This document shows positions 1 to 9,035 of a stretch of DNA of 42,073 nucleotides, piece by piece. Made by a program: the position numbers and the translations under genes. Position 1 is the first letter of the stretch. Every line of letters begins with the position of its first letter. Origin of the DNA: DATJFQ01 sp035495555. GTDB lineage: Bacteria > Acidobacteriota > Vicinamibacteria > Vicinamibacterales > 2-12-FULL-66-21. The stretch spans positions 1 through 42,073 of the forward strand of contig DATJFQ010000030.1 of NCBI GenBank assembly GCA_035495555.1. Reading direction: 5' to 3'. The notes under the pieces were generated by a model. It saw nothing but the letters and a program-made list of their open reading frames with translations, was not told the DNA's origin and made no database searches.

Positions 1-2421
1 CTGGATCGTGAAGGTGCCGCGCAGCCGGATGTCCTCCGACGAGGCGCCCACCATTACCGTGAACGTGCCCGGTTCGACCGTCCAGTGCATGCCCCGATCG
101 AGGAGCGCGAGATCCGCCGGTCCCAGCGTGAAGTGCACGCGTTTGGTCTCCCCGGGCGCAAGCGCCGCGCGGTCGAAACCGCGCAAGACTTTGTCGTAAT
201 AGACGACGCTCGTCACATCGTCCGACACATATAACTGCACGATTTCATCGCCGGCTCGCGTGCCGGTGTTCTGGACGTCGAGCGAGACGTCGATCCGTCC
301 GTCGGCGCCCTGGACGGCCGGCGACACGCTGAGGTTCGAGTATTTGAACGTCGTGTAGCTCAGGCCGTAGCCGAACGGATACAGGGCCCCATTCACCATG
401 ACCTTTCGCTCGGAGGCGCCAAGACGATCCGTCGGAAGCTGCGAGCCGCGCTTGTATGGAAAGTTGAAGGGAATCTGCCCGACCGTCTTCGGAAACGTGA
501 TCGGGAGCTTGCCCGATGGATTGTAGTCGCCAAAGAGGACGTCCGCGATGGCGGTGCCGCAGAACTCCCCCTGGAACCAGGCTTCGACGACGGCGGGCAC
601 GTGGCGGTCGACCCAGTTGATCGTCAGCGGACGGCCGTTCAGGAGTACGACGACGACCGGTTTGCCGGAAGCGACGGCTGCCTGGACGAGCGCCAGCTGG
701 AACCCGGGCAAGTCCAGACTCGTCCGCGAACGGCTCTCGCCGACCAGTTCCGCACTCTCGCCGACAGCGACCACGATCGCATCGGCCTGACGCGCCATCT
801 CGCCGGCCTTGTCGAGCTCCGCCTGCTCGGCGGCATTGGGCGGCACCGGGAGGATTTCGCTCTCCGGATACGTAACGTCGGTGAACTCGGCACCTTTCGT
901 GTACATGACGTTCACGCCAGGGCCAACCTTTGCCTTGATGCCATCGAGAATCGACACGACCGAGAGGTTGGCAGGCCCGTAGCGGCTGATCGAGCTCTGT
1001 GTTTCAGTCGCATTCGGTCCGGTCACGAGAATCGACTTCAGGTCCTTGCGGAGCGGCAGCACGCCATTGCGGTTTTCGAGCAGCACGATGGATTCGTGCG
1101 CTGCACGCAGCGACGTTTCCACGGCATCGGCGCTGCGGACGATGCGGTCGGCGGCTTTGGGATCGGGGACATAGGGCTGATCGAACAGGCCAAGCCAGAA
1201 CTTCACACGCAGCACGTCGCGCACCCGGTCGTCCACCACGCGCATCGGCAGCCGCCCGTCCTTCACGAGCTGCCGAACGGCGTCGATGTACACGTCGGGC
1301 ATCGTGAAATCCGTTCGCACGTCGAGCCCCGCCTCAACGGCCTGGCGCACGGCCTCCGGGTAATCGCCGGCGACTTTATGCTTGGTCTGGATGAACTCCA
1401 CCGCCGCGCTGTCCGAGACGACGTACCCTTTGAATCCCCACCGCGTGCGCAGGATGTCCGTGAGAAAATGGCGGCTTCCGGTGATCGGCACGCCGTCATA
1501 GTCGTTGTACGAGCTCATGACGCCCAGCGCGCCGGCGTCCTGAATCGCGGCGCGGAACGGCTGCAGGTTGACCATTTCGATCTCGCGGACGGTGGCCTCC
1601 GGATCGGTGCGCTCGGCGCCGTCGCGTCCCCCTTTGGGAATGCTGTAGACGGCGAAGTGCTTGGGCGTCGAGACGACATGCTGCGCCTGGAGCGCGCGTA
1701 CCTGGATGCGCCCGAGCTCGGACGTGAGATACGGATCCTCGCTGTAGGTCTCGACGACGCGGCCCCACCGTGGATCGCGCGCGACATCGAGAATCGGGGA
1801 GTAGACGTTCGTGTAGCCGAGCGCCCGCGCTTCGCGACCCGTGATCGTGCCGATGCGCGCGACGAGATCGCGATCCCAGGCGCTCGCGACGCCAATCTGC
1901 GCCGGAAAGCTCGTCGCGCGATCGTGATTCAGCCCTCGAATGCCTTCCGTCGTGAAGTCGACCGGGATCCCCAGCCGGGTGCGCTCCACGAACCACTTCT
2001 GGATCGTGTTGATCGCTCCGGCGTGCACGGAGAACGGATAGGTGAGCGGACTCTGCGGGTGCGGGCCGGCGCTGTTCCCGTACACGCCGTTGAGCTGCTC
2101 GTCGATGTTGCCGATGCCGTCCTTCCAGATCATCTGATCCCACGCCGGGGTCGGCTGCGGGTCTTTCAGCACACGCGAGTAGCCGTACAAGGTGGCGAGC
2201 TGGCAGCTCTTTTCTTCCAGCGTCAGGCGCGCGAGGAGATCCTCGATGCGGCGGTCGACAGCGACGGTGGGATCCTCGAAGGGATCCTTTTGTCCGTTCT
2301 TGTCGAAGTCGATCCAGCCGTCGTGGTAGATGGCGCCTGCTGCGGGCTGCGCACGCTGGAAAACACCAGCGGGTGAGAGCGTGATCGCCACGACGGCGCC
2401 GATCATCGTGAGCCGTATCAT
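1..2421 (-). CDS. Glycoside hydrolase family 3 (beta-glucosidase/xylosidase type), C-terminus cut by window edge
   Basis: Exported GH3 enzyme that would remove terminal beta-linked sugars from oligosaccharides. The frame is open for 807 codons to base 1, so the 3' end lies outside the window. Residues 1-30 look like a Sec signal peptide. The GH3 N-domain follows, with KHF at about 254-256 and the nucleophile Asp337 in GYVVSDSAAV. The second alpha/beta domain then leads into a fibronectin-III-like C-terminal domain (from about residue 690), as in BglX-like enzymes. Start ATG 2421 is preceded by AAAGGAG 6 nt upstream and forms an ATGA overlap with the stop of the OYE gene, so it is probably translationally coupled as the last visible gene of the array. 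Substrate (glucoside, xyloside or other) cannot be told from sequence alone. Confidence 0.93.
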   Translation of the reverse strand, partial: MIRLTMIGAVVAITLSPAGVFQRAQPAAGAIYHDGWIDFDKNGQKDPFEDPTVAVDRRIEDLLARLTLEEKSCQLATLYGYSRVLKDPQPTPAWDQMIWKDGIGNIDEQLNGVYGNSAGPHPQSPLTYPFSVHAGAINTIQKWFVERTRLGIPVDFTTEGIRGLNHDRATSFPAQIGVASAWDRDLVARIGTITGREARALGYTNVYSPILDVARDPRWGRVVETYSEDPYLTSELGRIQVRALQAQHVVSTPKHFAVYSIPKGGRDGAERTDPEATVREIEMVNLQPFRAAIQDAGALGVMSSYNDYDGVPITGSRHFLTDILRTRWGFKGYVVSDSAAVEFIQTKHKVAGDYPEAVRQAVEAGLDVRTDFTMPDVYIDAVRQLVKDGRLPMRVVDDRVRDVLRVKFWLGLFDQPYVPDPKAADRIVRSADAVETSLRAAHESIVLLENRNGVLPLRKDLKSILVTGPNATETQSSISRYGPANLSVVSILDGIKAKVGPGVNVMYTKGAEFTDVTYPESEILPVPPNAAEQAELDKAGEMARQADAIVVAVGESAELVGESRSRTSLDLPGFQLALVQAAVASGKPVVVVLLNGRPLTINWVDRHVPAVVEAWFQGEFCGTAIADVLFGDYNPSGKLPITFPKTVGQIPFNFPYKRGSQLPTDRLGASERKVMVNGALYPFGYGLSYTTFKYSNLSVSPAVQGADGRIDVSLDVQNTGTRAGDEIVQLYVSDDVTSVVYYDKVLRGFDRAALAPGETKRVHFTLGPADLALLDRGMHWTVEPGTFTVMVGASSEDIRLRGTFTIQ

Positions 2422-3863
2422 CGGGTGCTCCTTTCAGATGATTTGCGGGCCGCGAGGACTTCGCCGTCCGGGTGGCTGCCGTAGAAGCCGTCGAGCGGAT
2501 AGCAGCCGGACCTGAGCCCAAGGCGCGGGGCGGTCGTGCAGTCGCTGAACGTGCGGCAGATCGATTTTCGACGCAGTGGACGCCCGGCGAGCACGTCGGC
2601 CGGCAGCTCCGGATACGACAGCACCATGCGGCCGATGCCGACAAAGTCGGTGAGTCCGGTCCGGACGGCATGCTGCGCGACGTGCGGCAGCCACTCCTGC
2701 AGATAGCTGTACGCAGATCCGACGATCGCCATCGACGGGAATTCCCGCTTGAGGCACGCGGTAGCCGCAATCTGCCGGGCCACCCCGACGAGCGGATCCT
2801 CTGGCGGATCGTACCCGTCGCTCGGCGGAAACAGCGCGGGCCGCTGCACGTGCGGGTTGTAGTATGGACTCCCCGCCGTGATGCAGACCAGGTGGATCCC
2901 GAGGTCCTGCACGATCTGAAGGAACGCCCGTGCGTCATCGAGGTTCGGGCCGCAGCCTGGTTCCCGGGTGATCCCGAATCCGCTATACGGGTCGTCCTCT
3001 TCGACGCCGTGTCCGTCTGCGTCCTTTCTGTACGGTACGGTGTCGAACGCCGACACGCGCACCGCGATCGCGAGCTCCGGAGCCTCGGCCCGAATTCCGT
3101 CGACGATGGTGCGAAGAAAGCGCGTGCGGTTCTCGAGCGGACCGCCGTAGCGGCCCGGTCGCCCGACGGCACCGAGCAGCTCGTGTCCCAGGTAACCGTG
3201 GCAGTGCTTGATGTCGACGAAGTCGAATCCCGCCGATGCCGCCAGCCGCGCCGCGACCACGAAATGCTCGACGAGGGCATCGATCTCCTCGTCGGCGATG
3301 ATGCGGACGCCGTCGGGAAACCGCCGGTCGAGGACGGGATGGGCAGCGGCGGCGAGCGGCTCGGGGCGATCGCGGGCCGATGGCCGCGCGTATCGGCCGG
3401 AATGCGTGAGCTGCAGACCGATGCAGAGATCCCGATCGGCGTTTGCGCCGAAGGCGTTTCGGTGCGCGGCGACGAGGTCGTCGCGCAGCCGAGCGAGCGC
3501 CGGCTGTGTCGCCGCCGTGAGTAAAAGCTGGTTCGGGTTGGCGCGCCCATCGTCGCGCACGGCGACGGCTTCGCCGCCCCAGATCAACTTGGCGCCGCTC
3601 TCGCCGAAGCGGCGCCAGCGGCGGCGGGTGAAGTCCGATGGCGCGCCGCCCGGCGTCCCGTCCCAGCCCTCCATCGGCAGGACGCAGAAGCGATTGCCGA
3701 CCGTGAACCCGTCGACGACCGTGCGCATCGCCAGCGGGGAAGCGGACCCGGATGCCAACTCCTCGTCGAAGTCGAGCTCGACACCGAGGGCGCGCAAGTG
3801 TGCCCGGAATGCGTCCGGAGTCTTGAGCGCCGCGACGCGCGGAAAGGACGCGCGGCCAGTCAC
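2418..3863 (-). CDS. Old yellow enzyme-type NADH:flavin oxidoreductase
   Basis: FMN-dependent ene-reductase-like TIM barrel, 481 aa, probably cytoplasmic since no signal peptide is seen. Family features include the LQLTHSGRYARP segment, the strand DFVDIKHCHGYLGHELLG with downstream GGPLENRTRFLR, and the phosphate-binding end FVGIGRMVLSYPELP. It is longer than a classical OYE (about 360-400 aa). The C-terminal tail carries three Cys in ICRTFSDC and SGCYPLD, reminiscent of but not equal to the 4Fe-4S cluster of 2,4-dienoyl-CoA reductases. The chosen GTG start at 3863 overlaps the Gfo/Idh stop as GTGA; the reading frame is open further upstream but that part is antisense-like read-through inside the previous gene. 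It ends in an ATGA overlap with GH3. Its substrate is unknown; position next to Gfo/Idh and ApbE suggests a redox step on a sugar or glycoside, which is inference. Confidence 0.85.
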   Translation of the reverse strand: MTGRASFPRVAALKTPDAFRAHLRALGVELDFDEELASGSASPLAMRTVVDGFTVGNRFCVLPMEGWDGTPGGAPSDFTRRRWRRFGESGAKLIWGGEAVAVRDDGRANPNQLLLTAATQPALARLRDDLVAAHRNAFGANADRDLCIGLQLTHSGRYARPSARDRPEPLAAAAHPVLDRRFPDGVRIIADEEIDALVEHFVVAARLAASAGFDFVDIKHCHGYLGHELLGAVGRPGRYGGPLENRTRFLRTIVDGIRAEAPELAIAVRVSAFDTVPYRKDADGHGVEEDDPYSGFGITREPGCGPNLDDARAFLQIVQDLGIHLVCITAGSPYYNPHVQRPALFPPSDGYDPPEDPLVGVARQIAATACLKREFPSMAIVGSAYSYLQEWLPHVAQHAVRTGLTDFVGIGRMVLSYPELPADVLAGRPLRRKSICRTFSDCTTAPRLGLRSGCYPLDGFYGSHPDGEVLAARKSSERSTR

Positions 3864-5164
3864 GAGGCGAGCGATCCGTTGTCTATTTTGATCGGCATGC
3901 TGCGCTTCATCGCCTCGTTTGACGCCAGGCACCACGCTGCCGAGTGCATTGCCGAGACGGGCCCGCACGCGAGCGGGGTGCCGGCACGGATTGCGGAGCA
4001 GAAGGCGTTGATTTCGAGGGTGCTCGGCGAGGGCTGCTTGGGTTTCGCCGTCTGCTCGCTCGTGGCGCGGGCCGCGCCGCCGGCGCTGGCGGGCTTGGTC
4101 TCGGACGCCTCGAGCGCGGCGCCCGCACCGGTCGGACCGACTTCGATCCCGGTCGCGCTTGCGTCGCTGCCTTCGGAAAAGAGCAGCGCGTCATTTTCGT
4201 TGCGGATGATGAGGGTTCCTTTCGTGCCGTAGAACCCTTCGTACCGCTCGTCGAACGCATTGGATTCGATCGACGAGAACGTGGCGGTAATGCCGCCTGG
4301 GTACTCGAAGAGCGCGTAGACGTGGTCGGGAACCTCGCGGCCGTCGTTGAAGCGATAGATGCCGCCGGACGCCTGTACGCGCTGCGGCATCGATCCGAGG
4401 AACCAGTTCGCCGCGTTGACCTGATGGCTGCCGAGCTCCGCGAACAGTCCCTGCGAATACTTCCAGTAAAGCCGCCAATTCCACAGGTGATCCCAGGTTG
4501 GATAGCCCCATTTCGAGGGATCGTAGTCCGCAGACGGCGGTCCGCCGGGCCGGCGCCAGTTGCCATTTCGGTGCCACACGAGACGCGCGAAGTGCACATC
4601 GCCGAGCAGTCCCTGCCGGATCACGCCTTCGTACGCAGACCGGTAAATCGGGTTGTAATTGCGCTGGTAGCCGATCTCCAGCACGCGGCCGCTCTTGATC
4701 GCCGTCTGCGCCATGCGTGTGTAACCGGCCGCGTCCCACGCCATCATCTTCTCGCAGAGAACGTGCTTGCCCGCTTCGAGCGCGCCGCAGACGACGTCGG
4801 CGTGCGCCCACAGGGGGACGGCCACAATCACCGCTTCGAGGTCCTCGTGCTCCAGCATGTCGCGCCACTCGACGTAGTGCTTCGCGGCAGGCCGATGCGC
4901 TTTCGCGAGCAGGTCGTCGGCATGCTGGAGCGATGCCGGGTTGATATCGGCCATGCTGCGCACGTCGGCCGACGCCGGATCGAGGCGTCCGAGCAGGGCG
5001 CGTCCCTGGCCGCCGACGCCGATGAAGCCCACGCGGACGGGGCCGCCGCGCGCCGGTCCTTTGACCGCGGCCGCGGCGCCCAGCGCCGCCACCGCGGGCA
5101 CACCCGCGATTGCCTTCAGGAAGTTCCTGCGGCCGATCGCCATCTGTTCGGGAGTGAGGTTCAT
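3860..5164 (-). CDS. Tat-exported Gfo/Idh/MocA family oxidoreductase
   Basis: NAD(P)-dependent sugar or glycoside oxidoreductase, 434 aa. The N-terminus has a twin-arginine signal (GRRNFLKAIAG followed by an Ala-rich hydrophobic stretch), so the protein is probably folded with cofactor and exported. The Rossmann motif is VGFIGVGGQGR (about residues 45-55). The family's EKP-type region appears as HVLCEKMMAWD, and the C-terminal domain includes LFAELGSHQVNAANWFLG. A low-complexity Ala/Pro/Ser/Thr insert of about 45 residues lies near residues 340-390, unusual for the family. Start ATG 5164 overlaps the ApbE stop (ATGA); the end overlaps the OYE start (GTGA). Exported Gfo/Idh proteins include oxidoreductases and GH109-like glycosidases that use bound NAD, so a glycosidase role is possible. 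Confidence 0.88.
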   Translation of the reverse strand: MNLTPEQMAIGRRNFLKAIAGVPAVAALGAAAAVKGPARGGPVRVGFIGVGGQGRALLGRLDPASADVRSMADINPASLQHADDLLAKAHRPAAKHYVEWRDMLEHEDLEAVIVAVPLWAHADVVCGALEAGKHVLCEKMMAWDAAGYTRMAQTAIKSGRVLEIGYQRNYNPIYRSAYEGVIRQGLLGDVHFARLVWHRNGNWRRPGGPPSADYDPSKWGYPTWDHLWNWRLYWKYSQGLFAELGSHQVNAANWFLGSMPQRVQASGGIYRFNDGREVPDHVYALFEYPGGITATFSSIESNAFDERYEGFYGTKGTLIIRNENDALLFSEGSDASATGIEVGPTGAGAALEASETKPASAGGAARATSEQTAKPKQPSPSTLEINAFCSAIRAGTPLACGPVSAMHSAAWCLASNEAMKRSMPIKIDNGSLAS

Positions 5165-6162
5165 GACAGCTCCAGTCTGACGCCGGGACAACGCCCGTAC
5201 ACTTCGACCCGTTCGGACACGTCGTCCAGCACGAGCACGGCCTGCGTACCTTCGTGCCGGGCACAATAATCCCGCGCACGCTCCGGTCCTCCGATCAAGA
5301 ACGCCGTCGAAAGCGCATCGGCGTCCGCGCCGAACCGCGTGAGCACACTGGCGCTCAACACGCCGGACGCGGGACGGCCGGTGCGCGGGTCGATCACGTG
5401 CCCGTACCGGACGCCGTCGACTTCGAAATACTGCTCGCCGGCGCCGCTGACGCCGAGCGCCGCATCCTGCAGCCAGACGCGGCCCACGCGACTGCGCGCC
5501 AGAGTGGGCCGGAGATCCACGGGCCAGCCGCCTCCGTCGGTGCCGAGCGCAACGACGCTGCTGCGTCCTGCCGAGAGAAGCGCGCGCGGGACAGCGGCGT
5601 TCCGAAGAAGGTCGGCCATGCAGTCCAGCGCGTGCCCCTTGCCGATCGCGCCGAAGTTCAGCTCGACGCCGTCGCGATCGAAGCCGACGGTGCGTGCGGC
5701 GGGATCGAGGCGCACGTGGTCCATGCCGCTGCACGCCCGCGCGGCCGCCAGCTCCGCGTCATCCGGGATCCGCCCGGCGCGGCGCAGAAATCCCCATGAC
5801 CGGCTCAGCGGCGTCGAAGTGATGTCGAACGCCCCGCCGGTGGCGTCGTGCAGGTTCCGGCAGCGTGCGAGCAGCGCGAAGAGATCCGCCCGCACGGCGA
5901 TCGGCTCCCCGGCCGCGCGGCGGTTCACATCGGCGACGTCACTATCGTCGCGAAACACCGTCAGCACGGACTCGATGCGCTCCGCTTCGTCGAGCGCCTC
6001 GCGCGCCGCCGCGATGGCGAATGCGTCGCTCTCGGTGAGCACGACCTCGAATCGGCACGCCATGGCGAGGCGATGCACCCGAATCCAGTGTTCGCCGTGA
6101 GGTCGATCGCGCGCGAACTCGAGGGTAAGGAAATTTCGCCGTGAAACGCCACCGCCCGACAT
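5161..6162 (-). CDS. apbE: ApbE-family FAD:protein FMN transferase
   Basis: Transfers FMN from FAD onto a Thr/Ser of a target flavoprotein. The 333-aa protein has the ApbE order: the early MACRFEVVL strand, GGAFDITSTPLSRSWGF, LNFGAIGKGHALD (FAD-binding region), a short glycine-rich segment GTDGGGWPVDLR, and HVIDPRTGRPAS followed by ADALSTAFLIGG. The N-terminus contains SRRNFLTLEF, which looks like a twin-arginine motif but is followed by charged residues rather than a hydrophobic core, so export is doubtful. Start ATG 6162 shares one base with the GH28 stop (TGATG); the end forms ATGA with the Gfo/Idh start. No protein encoded in the window shows a clear flavinylation motif, so the acceptor is unknown. 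Confidence 0.9.
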   Translation of the reverse strand: MSGGGVSRRNFLTLEFARDRPHGEHWIRVHRLAMACRFEVVLTESDAFAIAAAREALDEAERIESVLTVFRDDSDVADVNRRAAGEPIAVRADLFALLARCRNLHDATGGAFDITSTPLSRSWGFLRRAGRIPDDAELAAARACSGMDHVRLDPAARTVGFDRDGVELNFGAIGKGHALDCMADLLRNAAVPRALLSAGRSSVVALGTDGGGWPVDLRPTLARSRVGRVWLQDAALGVSGAGEQYFEVDGVRYGHVIDPRTGRPASGVLSASVLTRFGADADALSTAFLIGGPERARDYCARHEGTQAVLVLDDVSERVEVYGRCPGVRLELS

Positions 6163-7718
6163 CAGAACACCTCGCGGTCCACCCGCTCGCGGCGAACGTC
6201 CTGCAGGCCGGGGCAATTGCGAAGGAGAAAGTCGCGGACGGCCCGAAGCGCGAAGAGCGCGCCGCCGGCGGGCTTTTCGGCCCGGACGTCGGTCACTTCC
6301 GCGCCGTCCACGTCCTGGAGCCGGACCGCCGGCCGCGCTTCGTTCCCGTCGAACGTGAACTCGGCGTCGCGAAGCGTCAGATTGGTCACGTGCCGGCCGA
6401 ACAACGCATACGCCGGCATGCGGCCGAACATGTCGGGCTCCGGATAGTCGGGTTCCTTCTCCTCGGGCTCCAGCGCCGCGTCGCCCGTGGTGCCGCCGCC
6501 TTTGTACGCGATTCGGATGTCCCGCAGCCGCAGGTCTTCAATCGGATGATCGGGAATGCCGCTGACGATGATCCCGGCGGCGCCGTCGACGCCCGACGCG
6601 ACCACGCCGGTGATCGACACGCGCCGGATCACACCGGGCGCCGGATGCTCCGGTCCCCGCGCACGGCTTCCCAGCCGGATGAAGATTGGCGCGTTCACGA
6701 TGTCCCGCATCGTGAGATTGGAGATGGCGACGTCCTCGATACGGCCGCCGTCCACGCTCTCGATGGCGAGTCCGCGGCTGTAGTCGAACACGCAGTTCGA
6801 GATCGTGATGTTCTTGAAGCCCCCGTTGCTCTCGGTGCCGAACTTGATGCGGCCCGTCGTGCCGCGCTTGTACTGGACGGTCCGTTTGAAGGTGCCGTCG
6901 AGGAGCGTGCCTTCGTCGTAGCCGCTGACCTGGCAGTTGGTGACCGTGACGTTCGCGGTGGCGCGGACGACGCCCAGCGCGAAGCTGCTCTTGAGACAGA
7001 TCCCGTCGTCGAACGGCGAGTTGACCGTCAGGTTCGACAGGCGGACGTTCCGGCAGGCGTCGACGTCGATGCCGTCGCGGTTGGTATCCATCTTGACGTT
7101 GTCGACCGTCAGATTGTCGACGCCCGTCGCGAGAATGGCGAAATGGCCGCCGTGCAGAATCGAGACGTCGCGGATCGTCACGTTGCGGCAGTTCTTCAGC
7201 GCGATCGCCTTGTTGCCCGCGTTCTTCGGAGGATTGCCGGATCGCGTAAGACCGGTGCCGTGAATCAGCCCGGATCCCGTGATGGCGACGTCTTCGAGGT
7301 TCTCTCCCCAGATCAGGCTGTTATGCCAGTGGCTGTGGCCGAAGTCCTGATACATGTCCCACGGATTGGGCTCCGGTTCGTCGTACGGCGCGCGGGTCTC
7401 CGGCGCGGCCTCGATTGTCGCGCCCTGGCCGATGTCGAGCGCGACGTGACTGCGCAGATGAATCGACGTGGACAGGTATGTGCCGGCGGGAAACACGACC
7501 GTCCCGCCGCCCGCCTGGTGCGCCGCGTCGATCGCGCGATTGATGGCGCCGGTGTCGAGCGTCCGGCCGTCGCCCGAGGCGCCAAAGGCACGGACATCGA
7601 ATGCCGCAGGGGCGGCGCGCCCGGCGCCTGCCTGCGCCAGAACCGCGTCGTTCCGGGGCGCCCACGTCACCAACACAACGAAGCAGCCGACGGCGGCAGC
7701 TACACGGTGGCTATGCAT
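6162..7718 (-). CDS. Glycoside hydrolase family 28 (polygalacturonase-type), secreted
   Basis: Right-handed beta-helix pectin hydrolase, 518 aa, with a Sec-type signal in the first 30 residues. GH28 features are the FDVRAFGASGDG N-terminal strand, GGGTVVFPAGTYLS, the acidic motifs NRDGID and SPFDDGICLKS, and GRIKFGTESNGGF followed by repeated beta-helix rungs with Asn ladders. The start was placed at ATG 7718 because GAAGGAG lies just 5' of it, five codons into the longest frame. It overlaps the L-fuconate dehydratase stop by 8 nt and ends as TGATG with apbE. It would release galacturonate, or act on a rhamnogalacturonan or other uronate-containing backbone; exact specificity is not readable. 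Confidence 0.9.
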   Translation of the reverse strand: MHSHRVAAAVGCFVVLVTWAPRNDAVLAQAGAGRAAPAAFDVRAFGASGDGRTLDTGAINRAIDAAHQAGGGTVVFPAGTYLSTSIHLRSHVALDIGQGATIEAAPETRAPYDEPEPNPWDMYQDFGHSHWHNSLIWGENLEDVAITGSGLIHGTGLTRSGNPPKNAGNKAIALKNCRNVTIRDVSILHGGHFAILATGVDNLTVDNVKMDTNRDGIDVDACRNVRLSNLTVNSPFDDGICLKSSFALGVVRATANVTVTNCQVSGYDEGTLLDGTFKRTVQYKRGTTGRIKFGTESNGGFKNITISNCVFDYSRGLAIESVDGGRIEDVAISNLTMRDIVNAPIFIRLGSRARGPEHPAPGVIRRVSITGVVASGVDGAAGIIVSGIPDHPIEDLRLRDIRIAYKGGGTTGDAALEPEEKEPDYPEPDMFGRMPAYALFGRHVTNLTLRDAEFTFDGNEARPAVRLQDVDGAEVTDVRAEKPAGGALFALRAVRDFLLRNCPGLQDVRRERVDREVF

Positions 7719-9024
7719 GTCGGACTCCTTCACTGATACGGGTCCACACCGGACCGCCGGGGAACTGATAGGCGACCCTCGTCTCCTGCCGGATCGTGCT
7801 GCTGTAGCCCGGGCTCGACGGCGGCATGTAGCGGCCCCCGCGCATCACGACGGGATCCACGAAATGCTCGTGGAGGTGATCCACGAATTCCGTGACGCGG
7901 TCGTCCATACGTCCGGACACCGCGACGAAGTCGAACATCGAGAGATGCTGAACGAGTTCGCAGAGCCCGACCCCGCCGGCATGGGGGCAGATCGGGACGC
8001 CGACTTTTGCCGCCATGAGCATGACGGCGAGGTTCTCGTTGACGCCGCCGAGCCGACATGCGTCGATCTGACAGAAGGACACGGCGCCGGCCTGGAGGAG
8101 CTGCTTGAACACAATCCGATTCGGACAGTGTTCGCCGGTGGCCACACCGATCGGCGCGACGGCGCGTGCGATCGCCGCGTGTCCGAGAATATCGTCCGGA
8201 CTCGTCGGTTCCTCGATCCACCACGGGTCGAATCGCGCCAGCGCACGAACGCGATCGATCGCTTCGGCCACCTCCCAGCGCTGATTCGCGTCGATCATGA
8301 GACGCCGGTCGGGACCGATGGCATCCCGCACCGCTGCGACCCGGCGCTCGTCGTCGGCTGGCGCGCCGCCCACCTTCACCTTGAAATGCGTCCAGCCGTT
8401 CGCGAGCGCCTCGCGGCACAGACGGCAGATCGCGTCGTCGGAGTAGCCCATCCAACCGGCGGAGGTCGTGTAGGCGGGGTAACCCGAGTGGAGGAGCCGA
8501 CGCTCGCGATCGCCGCGGAAGGGTGCCTGACGCTCGAGGAGCTCCAGGGCTTCATCGGGCGTCAACACGTCCGAGATGTATCGGAAGTCAATCGCGCGCA
8601 CGATGTCGCGCGAGGTCATGTCGGACAGAAGCTTCCACACGGGCTTCCCGTCGCGCTTGGCGTGCAGATCCCACACGGCATTGACGACCGCCGCCATCGC
8701 GAGGTGAATGACGCCTTTCTCCGGCCCGAGCCACCGCAGCTGTGAATCGCCGGCCAGCGAGCGCCAGAACGCCGCCTGGTCCGCGATGATATCTTCGAGC
8801 GTGCGCCCCACCACGAGCGGTTCGAACGCCCTTATCGCGGCCGCGCAAATCTCGTTTCCGCGTCCGATGGTGAAGGTGAACCCGTGTCCTTCGAGATTGG
8901 CGTCCGTCCTGAGGACGACGTAGGCTGCGGAGTAATCCGGATCGGTATGCATCGCGTCGGTGCCAGCGCCGCTGCGCGATGTCGGGAACCGCAGGTCGAT
9001 GACGTCGATCGCCTGTATTCGCAT
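7711..9024 (-). CDS. fucD: L-fuconate dehydratase (enolase superfamily)
   Basis: Dehydrates L-fuconate to 2-keto-3-deoxy-L-fuconate in the oxidative L-fucose pathway; cytoplasmic and Mg-dependent. The 437-aa sequence follows the Xanthomonas/ENOSF1 L-fuconate dehydratase pattern closely from memory: DPDYSAAYVVLRTD, GRGNEICAAAI, SQLRWLGPEKGV, then the K-x-K base (Lys215 and Lys217), metal ligands Asp245 (LMIDANQRWE) and Glu271 (WWIEEPTSPDD), ATGEHCPNR, QIDACRLGGVNE and the His in CPHAGGVGLCELVQH. Start ATG 9024 lies 11 nt after the permease gene. Related acid-sugar dehydratases (rhamnonate, galactonate) are less similar in these motifs. Confidence 0.93.
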   Translation of the reverse strand: MRIQAIDVIDLRFPTSRSGAGTDAMHTDPDYSAAYVVLRTDANLEGHGFTFTIGRGNEICAAAIRAFEPLVVGRTLEDIIADQAAFWRSLAGDSQLRWLGPEKGVIHLAMAAVVNAVWDLHAKRDGKPVWKLLSDMTSRDIVRAIDFRYISDVLTPDEALELLERQAPFRGDRERRLLHSGYPAYTTSAGWMGYSDDAICRLCREALANGWTHFKVKVGGAPADDERRVAAVRDAIGPDRRLMIDANQRWEVAEAIDRVRALARFDPWWIEEPTSPDDILGHAAIARAVAPIGVATGEHCPNRIVFKQLLQAGAVSFCQIDACRLGGVNENLAVMLMAAKVGVPICPHAGGVGLCELVQHLSMFDFVAVSGRMDDRVTEFVDHLHEHFVDPVVMRGGRYMPPSSPGYSSTIRQETRVAYQFPGGPVWTRISEGVRHA

Positions 9025-9035
9025 TGGTCGGTCCG

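Noticed and set aside
601..2376. Long plus-strand open frame of 591 codons
   Set aside because: It lies antisense to the GH3 gene. Its composition is the Arg/His/Asp-rich pattern of GC-rich shadow frames and it shows no domain.
6141..7736. Long plus-strand open frame of 531 codons
   Set aside because: Antisense to the GH28 gene in every codon position, with no recognisable motif. The same applies to 2472-3524, 9875-11629, 24245-25489, 31814-33133 and 38852-39997.
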